DNA of 56,874 bases from Bacillota bacterium (GCA_023398495.1 JAEWSG010000160.1:1-56874), one strand, 5' to 3'. Positions 19,881 to 28,443 are shown, counted from the first letter of the stretch. Made by a program: numbers and translations. The notes: a model not told the origin generated them from the letters alone.

Positions 19881-19944
19881 AAAGTTTAGCCTTTATGTAT
19901 ATTGTTGCCAAACTCGGTAACAATAATATATGGAGGTGGAAAAA

Positions 19945-20820
19945 GTGAATTTTAAAAAGTTATTTCCAGAAAAGAAAGAGTCGCAGAAAAGAGTTTTGGA
20001 TTTTTTTGATAAAAAGGGCTTCTATATTGTCTTGACACTGTGTATTGCAATAGTAGGGGTAACAACAGCACTGATAACTGCAAGGAATATGTCATCAAGA
20101 GATTACAATCAGGATGATATTATTACCGATGAAATGGCAAGCAATATTTCAACGGATGATGAAAGTAGTATCAGTATTGCATCGGTGCCTTCAGCTGATG
20201 ATAAGACACCTAAGACGTCAACAGAAGCTCCTAAGGCAATAGTCAAGGCAACACCTGCTAAAATGGATTCAAAGGTAACTGGTGAACCAAAAAAGACAGG
20301 TACCGGTAAAGAAACAAAAAAGACAACTGAACCTTCTAAAAATGATGTCAGCACTAAAAAATCATCAGCAGGAACTGAACAAGGTGGAACGGGAAATGCA
20401 AGTAAAAGTTTTGCAATGCCTGTGTTTGGTGAAATATCATTTGAATACGCACAGGACAAACTTGTATATTCAAAAACTCTTGATGAATGGAGATCTCATT
20501 CAGGTGTAGATATTAAAGCAGCTAGAGGGACACCAGTAAAAGTAGTAGCTGATGGTGTGGTTACAGAAATTAAAAACGATCCAAGACTTGGCGTTACAAT
20601 AATTGTTGACCATTTCAATGGGTTGAAGACAGTTTATGCAAATCTTGCCAACGGCGATATGGTTACACCTAATCAAAAAGTCAAACAGGGTGAAGTGATA
20701 GGATCGGTTGGTAACACTGCAGTTTTTGAATCCGCTGAACCAGCACATCTCCACTTTGAAGTACTTAAAAACAATAAAAACGTAAATCCGTCTGACTATC
20801 TGCCAAACAAAGCTAATTGA
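19945..20820 (+). CDS. spoIIQ: SpoIIQ-like M23 family protein
   Basis: 291 residues from GTG 19945, which follows GGAGGTGG by 5 bases; the ATG at 19930 is part of the ribosome site. A single membrane segment (FYIVLTLCIAIVGVTTALIT) is followed by a long low-complexity Thr/Lys/Pro linker (about residues 60-150) and a LytM/M23 domain with zinc ligands His185 and Asp189 (HSGVD) and His268/His270 (AHLHFEV). Position after spoIID matches Bacillus spoIID-spoIIQ. SpoIIQ is made in the forespore and binds SpoIIIAH across the septum. Bacillus SpoIIQ has lost the zinc ligands; here they are kept, as in other clostridia, so endopeptidase activity is plausible. The linker is unusually long. Confidence 0.82.
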   Translation: MNFKKLFPEKKESQKRVLDFFDKKGFYIVLTLCIAIVGVTTALITARNMSSRDYNQDDIITDEMASNISTDDESSISIASVPSADDKTPKTSTEAPKAIVKATPAKMDSKVTGEPKKTGTGKETKKTTEPSKNDVSTKKSSAGTEQGGTGNASKSFAMPVFGEISFEYAQDKLVYSKTLDEWRSHSGVDIKAARGTPVKVVADGVVTEIKNDPRLGVTIIVDHFNGLKTVYANLANGDMVTPNQKVKQGEVIGSVGNTAVFESAEPAHLHFEVLKNNKNVNPSDYLPNKAN

Positions 20821-20864
20821 ATTTAAATTAAGTTAAGTAAATAATATATGTTCCTGAACAATGC

Positions 20865-20904
20865 AAAACCTTTTCTTGTCAAACCATGATAAGAAAAGGT
20901 TTTT
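20865..20904 (+). terminator. Terminator after spoIIQ
   Basis: AAAACCTTTTCTT pairs with AAGAAAAGGTTTT around a 13-base loop, followed by T residues and TGTATATTTTAT. Confidence 0.85.
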
Positions 20905-21184
20905 GTATATTTTATGTTTTAGGGAAATATAATTTAAATAGCAGTTAATCATTGACAATGCTAATCTGTTTATATAGAATTATGTATATAATGCACAAAA
21001 ACATTTGAGGAATTTTTCTTGTTTTTGTAGGGTATGTACATATAATGCGGATGATGAATGGAGTTTTTTTAAATATATAATATATTTGTTTGTTGCTATT
21101 TTTCACAATTGAAAGTTGCTTAATTCAGAGTTTTTAATAATTAACTACGCGTAAACATACCGTTTTTTTTGATTATTCTTCGTA
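20905..21184. other. AT-rich region upstream of the dockerin gene
   Basis: No ORF. Two TATAAT-like hexamers (20976-20981 and 21041-21046, the latter 16 bases after TTGTTT) could be promoters of the dockerin gene, but the -35 boxes are weak. The family A repeat follows directly. Confidence 0.3.
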
Positions 21185-21295
21185 CTAAGGCATAATGAAA
21201 AAATAACTTCCTATTTTCTTAACATGGAAATACTACTAAATTTATTTTTTTCATTATCCAAAGCAGATACTTATATTTTAGTCATGCCTAAAATG
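21185..21295. repeat. Family A intergenic palindromic repeat, full copy 2
   Basis: 111 bases beginning CTAAGGCATAATGAAAAAAT and ending TTAGTCATGCCTAAAATG. It is the same length as the copy at 15379-15489 and shares ACTTCCTATTTT, CATTATYCAAAGCAG and ACTTATA blocks. The central ~20 bases vary most. Confidence 0.75.
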
Positions 21296-21348
21296 CATAG
21301 ACATAATCTGTAGTGTTATCTCTATAAAAAAAAGGGGGTAATAAAAGA

Positions 21349-22218
21349 ATGAAAAAGAAAAAGTGTATTACGCTGGTAAGTCAATTAGCAATATTCCTAC
21401 TGGTTACGGCTTCAACTGTATTTAACCCTTATGGGGTTGGAAAGGTGGAAGCTGCACTTTTGTGTGATGCAAGCGTTTGTTCAACAAAACAGGCAGAACA
21501 CCTAGTGTACGGAAACAGCAATGTTCTACAGATGCAGTCAGGGTCAAATACATCAGATGACGGCTCTAAAGTGGTTCAGGGCGATGTTAATATTGATGGT
21601 AGTGTTAATAGTATTGACTTTGCACATATGAGAATGTATTTGTTAGGAATGCCAAATAGTATACTTTCTAAAGAAAAAATTTCAATTGCAGATCTTAATA
21701 TGGACAGAGAATTTAACAGTATTGATTTGGGTATTATGAGAGGGTACTTACTTGGCAAAATAAGTGGATTTCCCGGAGATGCTCCGGCAACACCTGCACC
21801 TTCTGCAACACCAACACCTAAACCATCAGCTACCGCCATACCAAGTCCGGTTTCAACTTCCGACGATTTTACCAGTTCTATTTCAAAAGCATCGTACTCA
21901 GTGCAGGTCGGGGAAGAAGTCAAGGGAAGAATAAACTATGAAGGTGATAAAGACTACATGATTTTTAGACCTTCTGTTGATGGAAAATACAGGTTAGATG
22001 TAACCACAAATCCCGATTCAACCAGAGGATATTTATATACATTGAAAATAGAAGGTCTGGATTGTTATTACAGCAGTTTTAAAACTTATAGCACAAATAA
22101 CGGTTGTTATGTTCAGGAGGATCTACTGAGTAATACCGAATATTACATTGGAATCAAAAATGTTAACGGTTCTACTGCTTTAGACTCATATACAATAAAA
22201 ATAACCAAATTGGATTAA
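21349..22218 (+). CDS. Secreted dockerin type I protein with C-terminal PPC-like domain
   Basis: 289 residues; signal peptide KKKKCITLVSQLAIFLLVTA; ribosome site AAAGGGGG. Residues 78-140 are a type I dockerin with two calcium-loop/helix repeats: GDVNIDGSVNSIDFAHMRMY and ADLNMDREFNSIDLGIMRGY, each followed by LLG. Dockerins dock to cohesins of cellulosome scaffoldins outside the cell. A Pro/Thr linker (PATPAPSATPTPKPSATA) joins it to a ~110-residue beta domain (YSVQVGEEVKGRINYEGDKD through NTEYYIGIKNVNG) that resembles bacterial pre-peptidase C-terminal (PPC) domains. No catalytic module is present, and the dockerin is N-terminal rather than C-terminal. It could be an accessory or binding component. 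The second repeat has Arg where Gly is usual in the calcium loop. Confidence 0.85.
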   Translation: MKKKKCITLVSQLAIFLLVTASTVFNPYGVGKVEAALLCDASVCSTKQAEHLVYGNSNVLQMQSGSNTSDDGSKVVQGDVNIDGSVNSIDFAHMRMYLLGMPNSILSKEKISIADLNMDREFNSIDLGIMRGYLLGKISGFPGDAPATPAPSATPTPKPSATAIPSPVSTSDDFTSSISKASYSVQVGEEVKGRINYEGDKDYMIFRPSVDGKYRLDVTTNPDSTRGYLYTLKIEGLDCYYSSFKTYSTNNGCYVQEDLLSNTEYYIGIKNVNGSTALDSYTIKITKLD

Positions 22219-22252
22219 CTGTTTGTAAAGATAAAAATGTTAAATTGAAGTT

Positions 22253-22283
22253 AAAAGGATGGACAGTAAATGCCCGTCCTTTT
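22253..22283. terminator. Bidirectional terminator between convergent genes
   Basis: AAAAGGATGG pairs with CCGTCCTTTT (one G-T pair) around an 11-base loop, with T run on the plus side and A run before the stem for the minus strand. Confidence 0.8.
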
Positions 22284-22997
22284 TTATTCTAACTCCTTCC
22301 ACCTCAAAATTTTAGAAGGAGTTTTGTACCAACTATTGTTGTCATTCGGTGCTTTTTCAATAATTACCTTGTGCTCTGACGGATCAGCCTGTATCCAATT
22401 TCCGTTGCCTATATAAGCCATGGTATGAACTCCGTTTTCTGTTACCATTATATCGCCTTCTCTTATCTTTTCATGGTCTATGTTGTTCAAAATCTGGTTT
22501 GATAAGATTTTAACAGTAAGGTTGTTATACTCATTTCCTATTGCTTCTGCCGATAAATCATTGTACCACAAATAAATACCTTTCCTTATGTACTGTGGAC
22601 TTGCATTTAAGAAGCCCAAACGTATATATGTATCTATAAGCCCCCGTCTTACAAGGCCTGAACAGTCTATGCCAAGTGATGTTTCCCCACCCCAGACATA
22701 TTTTGTTCCATCATATTTAACTAATGATTTTATATATTCTGAGCGTATTACTTCCTTATCTATCTCACGACCATTAAGATTTAAGAGAGAAAAAAGTATA
22801 ACAGGAAGTATAAACAGGATGAGCCTGAGCATTTTATTTTTCCAGGAGAGGATGATACTGCAAGCCCACAGGGCAAGTATTGTCGCTATGAACAAAAGGT
22901 TTGTAGATCTTCGGTTTATTGGGTTTATAGCCAGTAATACTGCCGCTATAGTTAAAGCAGCTGTAAATATATAAAAGGTTTTTGATTGCTTTTTCAA
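22284..22997 (-). CDS. Membrane-anchored NlpC/P60 family peptidase-like protein
   Basis: 237 residues with a TTG start whose ribosome site AGGAGGT lies 7 bases upstream. Three N-terminal hydrophobic segments (FYIFTAALTIAAVLLAIN; LLFIATILALWACSIIL; MLRLILFILPVILFSLLNL) precede a C-terminal NlpC/P60 domain: YVWGGETSLGIDCSGLVRRG with the catalytic Cys, then GDIMVTENGVHTMAYIGNGN with the His and WIQADPSEH. Such enzymes cut D-Glu/diaminopimelate links in wall peptides or hydrolyse similar amides. The combination of several membrane helices with the peptidase is less common than SH3 or signal-peptide forms. It stands alone and is convergent with the dockerin gene. Confidence 0.82.
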   Translation of the reverse strand: MKKQSKTFYIFTAALTIAAVLLAINPINRRSTNLLFIATILALWACSIILSWKNKMLRLILFILPVILFSLLNLNGREIDKEVIRSEYIKSLVKYDGTKYVWGGETSLGIDCSGLVRRGLIDTYIRLGFLNASPQYIRKGIYLWYNDLSAEAIGNEYNNLTVKILSNQILNNIDHEKIREGDIMVTENGVHTMAYIGNGNWIQADPSEHKVIIEKAPNDNNSWYKTPSKILRWKELE

Positions 22998-23303
22998 AGT
23001 AGTTACCTCCTAAAATTTAGCTTAAAATAATTATATATCATTTTTTGAAATTTGGATATATGGATCAACTTTTCTATGTATACCCCCCAATAAACCGTGA
23101 ATTCATTTGAAAATATACAATCATAAGGGCACTCTTAAAAGCATATATATTATTGTGAATTGGATAATAGGGTTAAGATACAAAATTACCGAGGGTAATA
23201 GATAAAGCTTTTTTAATGGGCTATAAATCATCACATTACAATAAGGGGGCATGGTCATTGAAAGGTTGTATGGAAGAAAAGGCTGTGAGGGGGGAATAGG
23301 TAT
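22998..23303. other. Divergent intergenic region before spoIIID
   Basis: 306 bases. Apart from the minus-strand ribosome site (23005-23011 on the plus strand reads ACCTCCT) and the plus-strand GGGGGGAATAGGT before spoIIID I see no ORF, terminator or repeat. TATACAAT at 23114-23121 resembles a SigE -10, but no matching -35 is present. Confidence 0.4.
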
Positions 23304-23552
23304 ATGAAGGAGTATATTACGGAACGAGTACTAATGTTAGCGGAATATACTATAGATAAAAAAGCTACTGTCAGAGAAGCAGCAAAACAATATGGGGTTA
23401 GCAAGTCCACTGTTCATAAGGATTTGGTTGAGCGGCTTCCGGAAATTAATTCAGATCTGGCTCAGGAGGTTAAGGCAATATTGGAGGTAAATAAGCAGGA
23501 AAGACACATAAGGGGTGGAAATGCAACAAGAATGAAGTACAAGAACGCTTAA
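23304..23552 (+). CDS. spoIIID: Sporulation transcription regulator SpoIIID
   Basis: 82 residues, almost entirely the conserved family: KEYITERVLMLAEYTIDKKA, TVREAAKQYGVSKSTVHKDL (helix-turn-helix) and ERLPEINSDLAQEVKAILEV, with a basic C-terminus (RHIRGGNATRMKYKNA) that contacts DNA in Bacillus SpoIIID. It adjusts the SigE regulon in the mother cell. In Bacillus it sits directly upstream of mbl, flhO and flhP; here ilvE on the opposite strand has been placed between spoIIID and mbl. Confidence 0.97.
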   Translation: MKEYITERVLMLAEYTIDKKATVREAAKQYGVSKSTVHKDLVERLPEINSDLAQEVKAILEVNKQERHIRGGNATRMKYKNA

Positions 23553-23562
23553 TTCAATAAAA

Positions 23563-23598
23563 AAGTAATAGGCAAAAGTCTGCCCCTTGCCTATTACT
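23563..23598. terminator. Bidirectional terminator between spoIIID and ilvE
   Basis: 13-base perfect stem AAGTAATAGGCAA / TTGCCTATTACTT with a 10-base loop, flanked by A-rich and T-rich runs. Confidence 0.8.
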
Positions 23599-23606
23599 TA
23601 AGATAA

Positions 23607-24677
23607 TTATTTTACTTCAACTGTCCAGTTGAGCTCATCTTTCACCTTGCCTAACTGTATTCCTGTAATTGAATCATATAATTTTTGGCTGTATTCACCA
23701 ATGCCACCGTCTTTTACTTGCATTATATGATCTTTCCATCTTAACTGACCAACCGGTGAAATTACGGCTGCCGTACCTGTACCGAATACCTCTTCCAATT
23801 TGCCGCTTTTATGAGCCTCATATATATCATCAATTGAAATCTTTCTTTCTTCCACGGGTACTTTCCAGAGTTTTAGCAGATTTATAACAGAATCCCTAGT
23901 AATTCCCGGCAGGATACTTCCGTTTAATTCTGGTGTAACGACTTTTCCGTCGATTTTGAAGAAAATATTCATAGCACCTACTTCTTCAATATATTTACGT
24001 TCAACGCCATCGAGCCATAGCACTTGTGAGTAGCCTTCATCATGAGCCTTAACCTGTGCTTTCATTGAAGCGATATAATTGGCTCCTGCTTTAGCCTCAC
24101 CAAGTCCACCTTTTACAGCCCTTACATACTCATCTTCGATCCATATTTTAACAGGTGCAAGCCCCTCAGGATAATAGGCTCCTACCGGTGATAAAATTAT
24201 CATAAATAAATAAGTATCCGACGGTCTAACTCCTAAGAAAGGGTCTGTAGCAATGATAAACGGCCTTACATAAAGGGAAGTTCCCGGTTTTGTGGGAATC
24301 CAGGCTTCGTCTGTCTTTACCAATGTTTTAATTGCCTGGACATAATCCTCTTCAGGTATCTCTGGGATACAAAGCCTTATATTTGTTTTATTTGATCTTT
24401 CAGCGTTTTTCTCAGGACGGAACAATAAAGTTCTGCCATCATCAGTTTTATAAGCTTTCAAACCTTCAAACATTTCCTGCCCATAGTGGAATACCATTGC
24501 CGAAGGATCTATGCTTAGCGGTCCGTAAGGGACTATTCTAGCGTCGTGCCAGCCTTTGTCGGTTCCATAGTTCATTATAAACATATGATCTGTAAATATT
24601 GTCCCAAATTTTAATGGATTATCTGCTGTCGGGAGTGCTTTTGGAGTTGTAGTTTTTTCAATTCTTATATCTAACAT
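23607..24677 (-). CDS. ilvE: Branched-chain amino acid aminotransferase
   Basis: 356 residues from the ATG giving MLDIRIEKTTTPKALP, with GAGG upstream; a longer frame to 24770 lacks support. This is the larger BCAT group. Seen: FGTIFTDHMFIMNY, MVFHYGQEMFEGLKAYK, RPEKNAERSNKTNIRLCIP, the region LGEAKAGANYIASMKAQVKA with the PLP lysine, EVGAMNIFF, and EVFGTGTAAVISPVGQL. It moves the amino group between glutamate and the 2-keto acids of Leu, Ile and Val. Stands alone on the minus strand; I saw no T-box leader. Confidence 0.95.
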   Translation of the reverse strand: MLDIRIEKTTTPKALPTADNPLKFGTIFTDHMFIMNYGTDKGWHDARIVPYGPLSIDPSAMVFHYGQEMFEGLKAYKTDDGRTLLFRPEKNAERSNKTNIRLCIPEIPEEDYVQAIKTLVKTDEAWIPTKPGTSLYVRPFIIATDPFLGVRPSDTYLFMIILSPVGAYYPEGLAPVKIWIEDEYVRAVKGGLGEAKAGANYIASMKAQVKAHDEGYSQVLWLDGVERKYIEEVGAMNIFFKIDGKVVTPELNGSILPGITRDSVINLLKLWKVPVEERKISIDDIYEAHKSGKLEEVFGTGTAAVISPVGQLRWKDHIMQVKDGGIGEYSQKLYDSITGIQLGKVKDELNWTVEVK

Positions 24678-24979
24678 TGTCCTCATCCTTCTTTCTAAAA
24701 ATTCATATATTTTTATGTTAGCTTTTATACGGTCATTTTTCAAGTAATTTTTATCTTTTGGGTGCAACAAAAATTTGGCGATTAAAATGTAAAAATGTAA
24801 AAATATTAAGTTGCAATATTAAAATAATATGATAATATAGTTATGAAATGTAGTTCTTTTATAATAAAAGAATATGTTTGAGTGCATAGTAGGTATAATA
24901 TTCAGTAAATTCAATTATTTAAATCACGAAAATGATTAGACATTGGAAAATTTGATTTAGTGATATTGTATTAAGGAAA

Positions 24980-25013
24980 TTGAAGCGCGATGTAAAATCT
25001 TTATCGCGTTCAA
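24980..25013. promoter_or_regulatory. Hairpin in the mbl leader
   Basis: TTGAAGCGCGAT pairs with ATCGCGTTCAA with one bulged base. It is the first of three stem-loops upstream of mbl. No T run follows, so structure or regulation rather than termination is suggested. Confidence 0.35.
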
Positions 25014-25034
25014 TATGGTAATAATGTTCAAAAG

Positions 25035-25145
25035 AACTAGTGGCCTGTAAAGTCTAAAAGTTTAAGATAGCAGGCCATAAACAGAGGAAGTGCATTTTTA
25101 ACATTATGAAAGACTAGAAATTAGTAATGTTAAAAAGCACCAGTA
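25035..25145 (+). repeat. Family B two-hairpin element, copy 2
   Basis: ACTAG leads into hairpin 1 (TGGCCTG 25041-25047 / CAGGCCA 25071-25077), linker TAAACAGAGGAA, then hairpin 2 GTGCATTTTTAACATTA...TAATGTTAAAAAGCAC (25090-25140). Same layout as at 18754, 39424 and 47352. It ends 12 bases before the mbl ribosome site. Confidence 0.65.
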
Positions 25146-25170
25146 TAGTTAATCGAAAGGGAGATGCACT

Positions 25171-26205
25171 TTGTTTGGTATTGGACAAGATATAGGTATT
25201 GATCTTGGAACTGCTTCCGTTCTTGTTTATATAAAAGGAAGAGGAATAGTTTTAAGAGAGCCGTCAGTTGTGGCTATAGATAAAAACTCAAATAAACTCC
25301 TTGCAGTAGGTGAAGAGGCAAGGAGAATGCTTGGAAGGACACCGGGTAACATCGTTGCCATCAGGCCTCTTAGAGAAGGTGTTATTTCCGATTATGACAT
25401 TACAGAGAGAATGCTCAAACATTTTATCAATAAAGTATGTGGAAACAGGGTTCTTAAACTTGTAAGGCCGAGGATTATTGTATGTGTGCCAAGCGGTGTT
25501 ACAGAAGTAGAGAAGAGAGCAGTTAAAGAGGCAGCAATGCAGGCAGGTGCGAGAAAGACTTACCTGATTGAAGAACCTATAGCCGCAGCAATAGGAGCGG
25601 GAATTGATATTGCAAAAGCTTGCGGAAGCATGGTTATTGATATTGGCGGCGGAACTAGTGATATTGCAGTAATTTCTCTTGGCGGAACAGTTGTCAGTAA
25701 TTCAATAAAAATAGCCGGTGATAAGTTTGATGAAGCAATTGTAAGGTATATGAGGAAAAAACATAACATAATGATAGGTGAACGTACAGCTGAAGAGTTG
25801 AAGATAAATATCGGAACTGTATATCCTAGAGTGCAGGAAGTATCAATGGATATAAGGGGTAGAAACCTCATATCAGGGTTGCCGAAAACCATTACAGTGA
25901 CATCCACGGAGATTATGGAGGCACTTGAGGAGCCTATTTTAAGTATTGTTGAAGCTGTCCATTCCGTTCTTGAAAAGACACCTCCGGAACTTGCGTCAGA
26001 TATAAGTGACAGAGGTATTGTTATGACTGGCGGGGGAAGTTTGATTTATGGTTTAGACAAGCTGATTCAGGAAAAGACAGGTATAAATGTAATAGTTGCC
26101 GATGATGCAGTATCATGTGTGGCACTTGGTACAGGAAAAGCTCTTGATAACATTGAAGCTATAGAGCAAAGTGAAGCGGCAGAAGGAAGAATCTCGCAAA
26201 GATAG
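25171..26205 (+). CDS. mbl: MreB-like actin homologue Mbl
   Basis: 344 residues from TTG 25171, with AAGGGAG about 8 bases upstream; start MFGIGQDIGIDLGTASVLVY is typical. Actin-fold motifs: the first phosphate loop DIGIDLGTASV, MVIDIGGGTSDIAVISLGG, and GIVMTGGGSLIYGLDKL. It forms membrane-bound filaments that guide cell-wall synthesis. MreB-type paralogues are hard to separate by sequence; the name Mbl rests on the neighbourhood (spoIIID upstream, flagellar flhO/flhP genes and fabZ downstream as in Bacillus). The leader has three hairpins. A strong terminator follows. Confidence 0.9.
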   Translation: MFGIGQDIGIDLGTASVLVYIKGRGIVLREPSVVAIDKNSNKLLAVGEEARRMLGRTPGNIVAIRPLREGVISDYDITERMLKHFINKVCGNRVLKLVRPRIIVCVPSGVTEVEKRAVKEAAMQAGARKTYLIEEPIAAAIGAGIDIAKACGSMVIDIGGGTSDIAVISLGGTVVSNSIKIAGDKFDEAIVRYMRKKHNIMIGERTAEELKINIGTVYPRVQEVSMDIRGRNLISGLPKTITVTSTEIMEALEEPILSIVEAVHSVLEKTPPELASDISDRGIVMTGGGSLIYGLDKLIQEKTGINVIVADDAVSCVALGTGKALDNIEAIEQSEAAEGRISQR

Positions 26206-26220
26206 GTATTTGTGCAAATA

Positions 26221-26257
26221 AAAGGATTGGGTTATATGCCCAGTCCTTTATTTTTTT
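26221..26257 (+). terminator. Terminator after mbl
   Basis: AAAGGATTGGG pairs with CCCAGTCCTTT around TTATATG, followed by ATTTTTTT. Confidence 0.9.
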
Positions 26258-26312
26258 CTAAATCTATTTTTTTATTATTCAAAGCAGGTATTTATATTTA
26301 GTCATGCCTAAT
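26258..26312. repeat. Family A repeat, right half only
   Basis: CTAAATCTATTTTTTTATTA then TTCAAAGCAGGTATTTATAT and TTAGTCATGCCTAA match the right halves of the copies at 15379 and 21185. The left arm is missing; the mbl terminator T run occupies its place. It lies upstream of the flagellar genes. Confidence 0.65.
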
Positions 26313-26406
26313 TATAGTGGTTTTATATTTCTTATTAAGCCGTGTACCTTAAAGACCGATAAGTATTATAGAAATACATTCCGAAGCTATATTTAGGAGA
26401 TGTAAT

Positions 26407-27186
26407 ATGATAAGAGGATTATATACCTCCGGCTGGAGCATGCGTGCGAACAGCAAACAAATGGATATAATATCAAACAATCTTGCCAATGTAAGTACCA
26501 ACGGCTACAAGAAGGACACTGTTGTCTATGAAAGCTTCCCAGCGGCTATGGTTAGAAGAATTAACGATAGCGGCAGCACTTCAAATCCTTCAGGAAAGGT
26601 TGGAAATATACAACTTGGGGATGATGTCGGTGAAGTTTTTACATACTACACCAATGGACAGATGATGAAAACAGACAATAATCTGGATATGGCAATTGGA
26701 GAATCGGAATCAGCGTTTTTTACCATTGGTGTCCCGGAGCAAAATGGAGAATTGACAGAGTATTTTACCCGAAATGGTAGTTTCTCCCTGAACACAGATA
26801 ATCAACTGGTAACAAGAGAAGGGTATTTGGTTATGGGCACTGACGGTCCAATAACATTAGACAGTGAAAACTTCAGTGTCTTAGATAATGGCTCGATAGT
26901 TCAGAATGGACAAATTGTAAACACACTTGATATAAGGGATTTTGTTGATACCACTACACTGAGAAAAGTTGGAGAAAATCTGGTGCAAATCACTGAAGAA
27001 ACTCAGGAGCAAGAGTTCCAAGGCTCTATTAAGCAGGGGTATTTGGAACAGTCAAATGTTAATGCCATTAATGAAATGATAAACATGATAGCTGTAATGC
27101 GAGCGTATGAAGCAAATCAAAAGATTTTGCAGGCTCAGGACGGAACTCTGGAAAAGGCAGTAAACGAAGTGGGAGCCGTAAGGTAG
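26407..27186 (+). CDS. flhO: Flagellar hook-basal body protein, FlhO/FlgF type
   Basis: 259 residues; ribosome site AGGAG 7 bases before ATG. N-terminal rod motif MDIISNNLANVSTNGYKKDT and the C-terminal helix SNVNAINEMINMIAVMRAYEANQKILQAQD are the two ends that form the coiled rod/hook core; the middle contains AFFTIGVPEQNG and YFTRNGSFSLNTDNQLVTREG. Together with the next two genes it would build the distal rod. The pair corresponds to flhO-flhP of Bacillus, which also follow mbl. No other flagellar genes are in the window. Confidence 0.9.
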   Translation: MIRGLYTSGWSMRANSKQMDIISNNLANVSTNGYKKDTVVYESFPAAMVRRINDSGSTSNPSGKVGNIQLGDDVGEVFTYYTNGQMMKTDNNLDMAIGESESAFFTIGVPEQNGELTEYFTRNGSFSLNTDNQLVTREGYLVMGTDGPITLDSENFSVLDNGSIVQNGQIVNTLDIRDFVDTTTLRKVGENLVQITEETQEQEFQGSIKQGYLEQSNVNAINEMINMIAVMRAYEANQKILQAQDGTLEKAVNEVGAVR

Positions 27187-27251
27187 TATATTAATAATTA
27201 ATATTGGATTTTATAATCCGGAGATTGTATAAGACAGGGGGACTGAAAGTT

Positions 27252-28052
27252 ATGATGAGAGCACTTTGGACGGCAGGTTCGGGTATGACGGCACAGCAAC
27301 TTAATGTAGATGTGATTTCAAATAATCTTTCTAATGTAAATACGACTGCATATAAAAAGGATAGGGCAGAGTTTAAAGATATGCTTTATGAGACTTTGAA
27401 CAGGGCATCGGTATTGGATGGTGAGGGAAAGCCTGTCAACCTTCAGGTGGGCCATGGAACTTCCATTGTAGCCACTGCAAAAAGTTTTCAAACCGGAAAC
27501 TTGGAAAAAACAGATAACCCCCTTGATTTTGCAATTGACGGGGATGGTTTTTTTACGGTATTAGGGCCAAAAGGAGAGCCGTCATATACCCGTGACGGAA
27601 ATTTTAAATTAAGTGTCTCTGAAGACGGCAACAAACTTACTACATCCAATGGTTATGCTGTTTTGGATGAAGCAGGTTCGGAAATATATATAGATGTCGA
27701 TGTCTCAAAACTAATTGTATCTGATTACGGAGAACTGTCTTATGCCGATGAAACAGGCGTCATAGTTCCTTTAGGCCAGAAAATCGGTATTGTAAAATTT
27801 TCTAACAGACAGGGACTTGAAAGTATGGGAAGCAACCTTTATGCCAGTAACTCGGCTTCAGGTGAAGCAATTCCAGACGCGGAGATGGGAACCATAAGCA
27901 ATATAAAACAGTATTACATTGAATCCTCCAATGTTCAGGTAGTTGAAGAAATGGTTAAGCTTATAGTGGCTCAAAGAGCATATGAAATAAATTCCAAGGC
28001 TATTCAGACGGCAGATGACATGCTTGGGATAGCAAACAATCTTAAGAGGTAA
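27252..28052 (+). CDS. flhP: Flagellar hook-basal body protein, FlhP/FlgG type
   Basis: 266 residues from ATG 27252 (GGGGGACT upstream); the frame from 27204 lacks a ribosome site. Start MMRALWTAGSGMTAQQLNVD then ISNNLSNVNTTAYKKDRAEF is typical of FlgG. The middle has DNPLDFAIDGDGFFTVLGPK and SYTRDGNFKLS, and the C-terminus SNVQVVEEMVKLIVAQRAYE followed by INSKAIQTADDMLGIAN. Distal rod protein. Paralogue of the preceding gene, with which it forms an operon. Confidence 0.93.
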   Translation: MMRALWTAGSGMTAQQLNVDVISNNLSNVNTTAYKKDRAEFKDMLYETLNRASVLDGEGKPVNLQVGHGTSIVATAKSFQTGNLEKTDNPLDFAIDGDGFFTVLGPKGEPSYTRDGNFKLSVSEDGNKLTTSNGYAVLDEAGSEIYIDVDVSKLIVSDYGELSYADETGVIVPLGQKIGIVKFSNRQGLESMGSNLYASNSASGEAIPDAEMGTISNIKQYYIESSNVQVVEEMVKLIVAQRAYEINSKAIQTADDMLGIANNLKR

Positions 28053-28089
28053 AATTATACTGGCAATAGATTGAGGATGTGATTATAAT

Positions 28090-28443
28090 ATGGATATAAG
28101 CAAAATAAACAATAATTATATTGATAATTCAATAAGCAGTACCAAAAATACAATTAATGACAAGGAATTTGAAAAAAATCTTAAAAGTGCCATGGAGAAT
28201 AAGGATGAAGCAGAACTGAGAAAAGTGTGCAGTGAGTTTGAAGGAATTTTACTTAATATGCTGTATAAAAACATGAAAGCGACGGTATCTAAGTCAACGT
28301 TTATACCTAAAGATAACGGAACAGAAATTTTTGAAGGAATGTTTGATGATCAGATAGTGGAGGAAGCTTCAAGAAAAAATAGTCTGGGTTTGGCCCAGCA
28401 GCTTTATAAGCAACTTTCACGACAGCTTAAGTCTGACGGCTAA
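28090..28443 (+). CDS. Rod-binding protein, FlgJ N-terminal domain type
   Basis: 117 residues; ribosome site GAGGATG. The region LRKVCSEFEGILLNMLYKNM, then GTEIFEGMFDDQIVEEASRK and LGLAQQLYKQLSRQL, matches the FlgJ rod-binding domain; no muramidase domain is present, as is usual in firmicutes. It probably helps rod assembly with the two upstream gene products; spacing of about 40 bases supports an operon. Confidence 0.85.
   Translation: MDISKINNNYIDNSISSTKNTINDKEFEKNLKSAMENKDEAELRKVCSEFEGILLNMLYKNMKATVSKSTFIPKDNGTEIFEGMFDDQIVEEASRKNSLGLAQQLYKQLSRQLKSDG

Noticed and set aside
23101..23125. SigE promoter of spoIIID
   Set aside because: TATACAAT resembles the -10, but no ATATT-like -35 lies at the right distance.
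24678..25170. T-box or other riboswitch between ilvE and mbl
   Set aside because: No T-box core sequence on the ilvE strand; the structures present belong to a repeat family.
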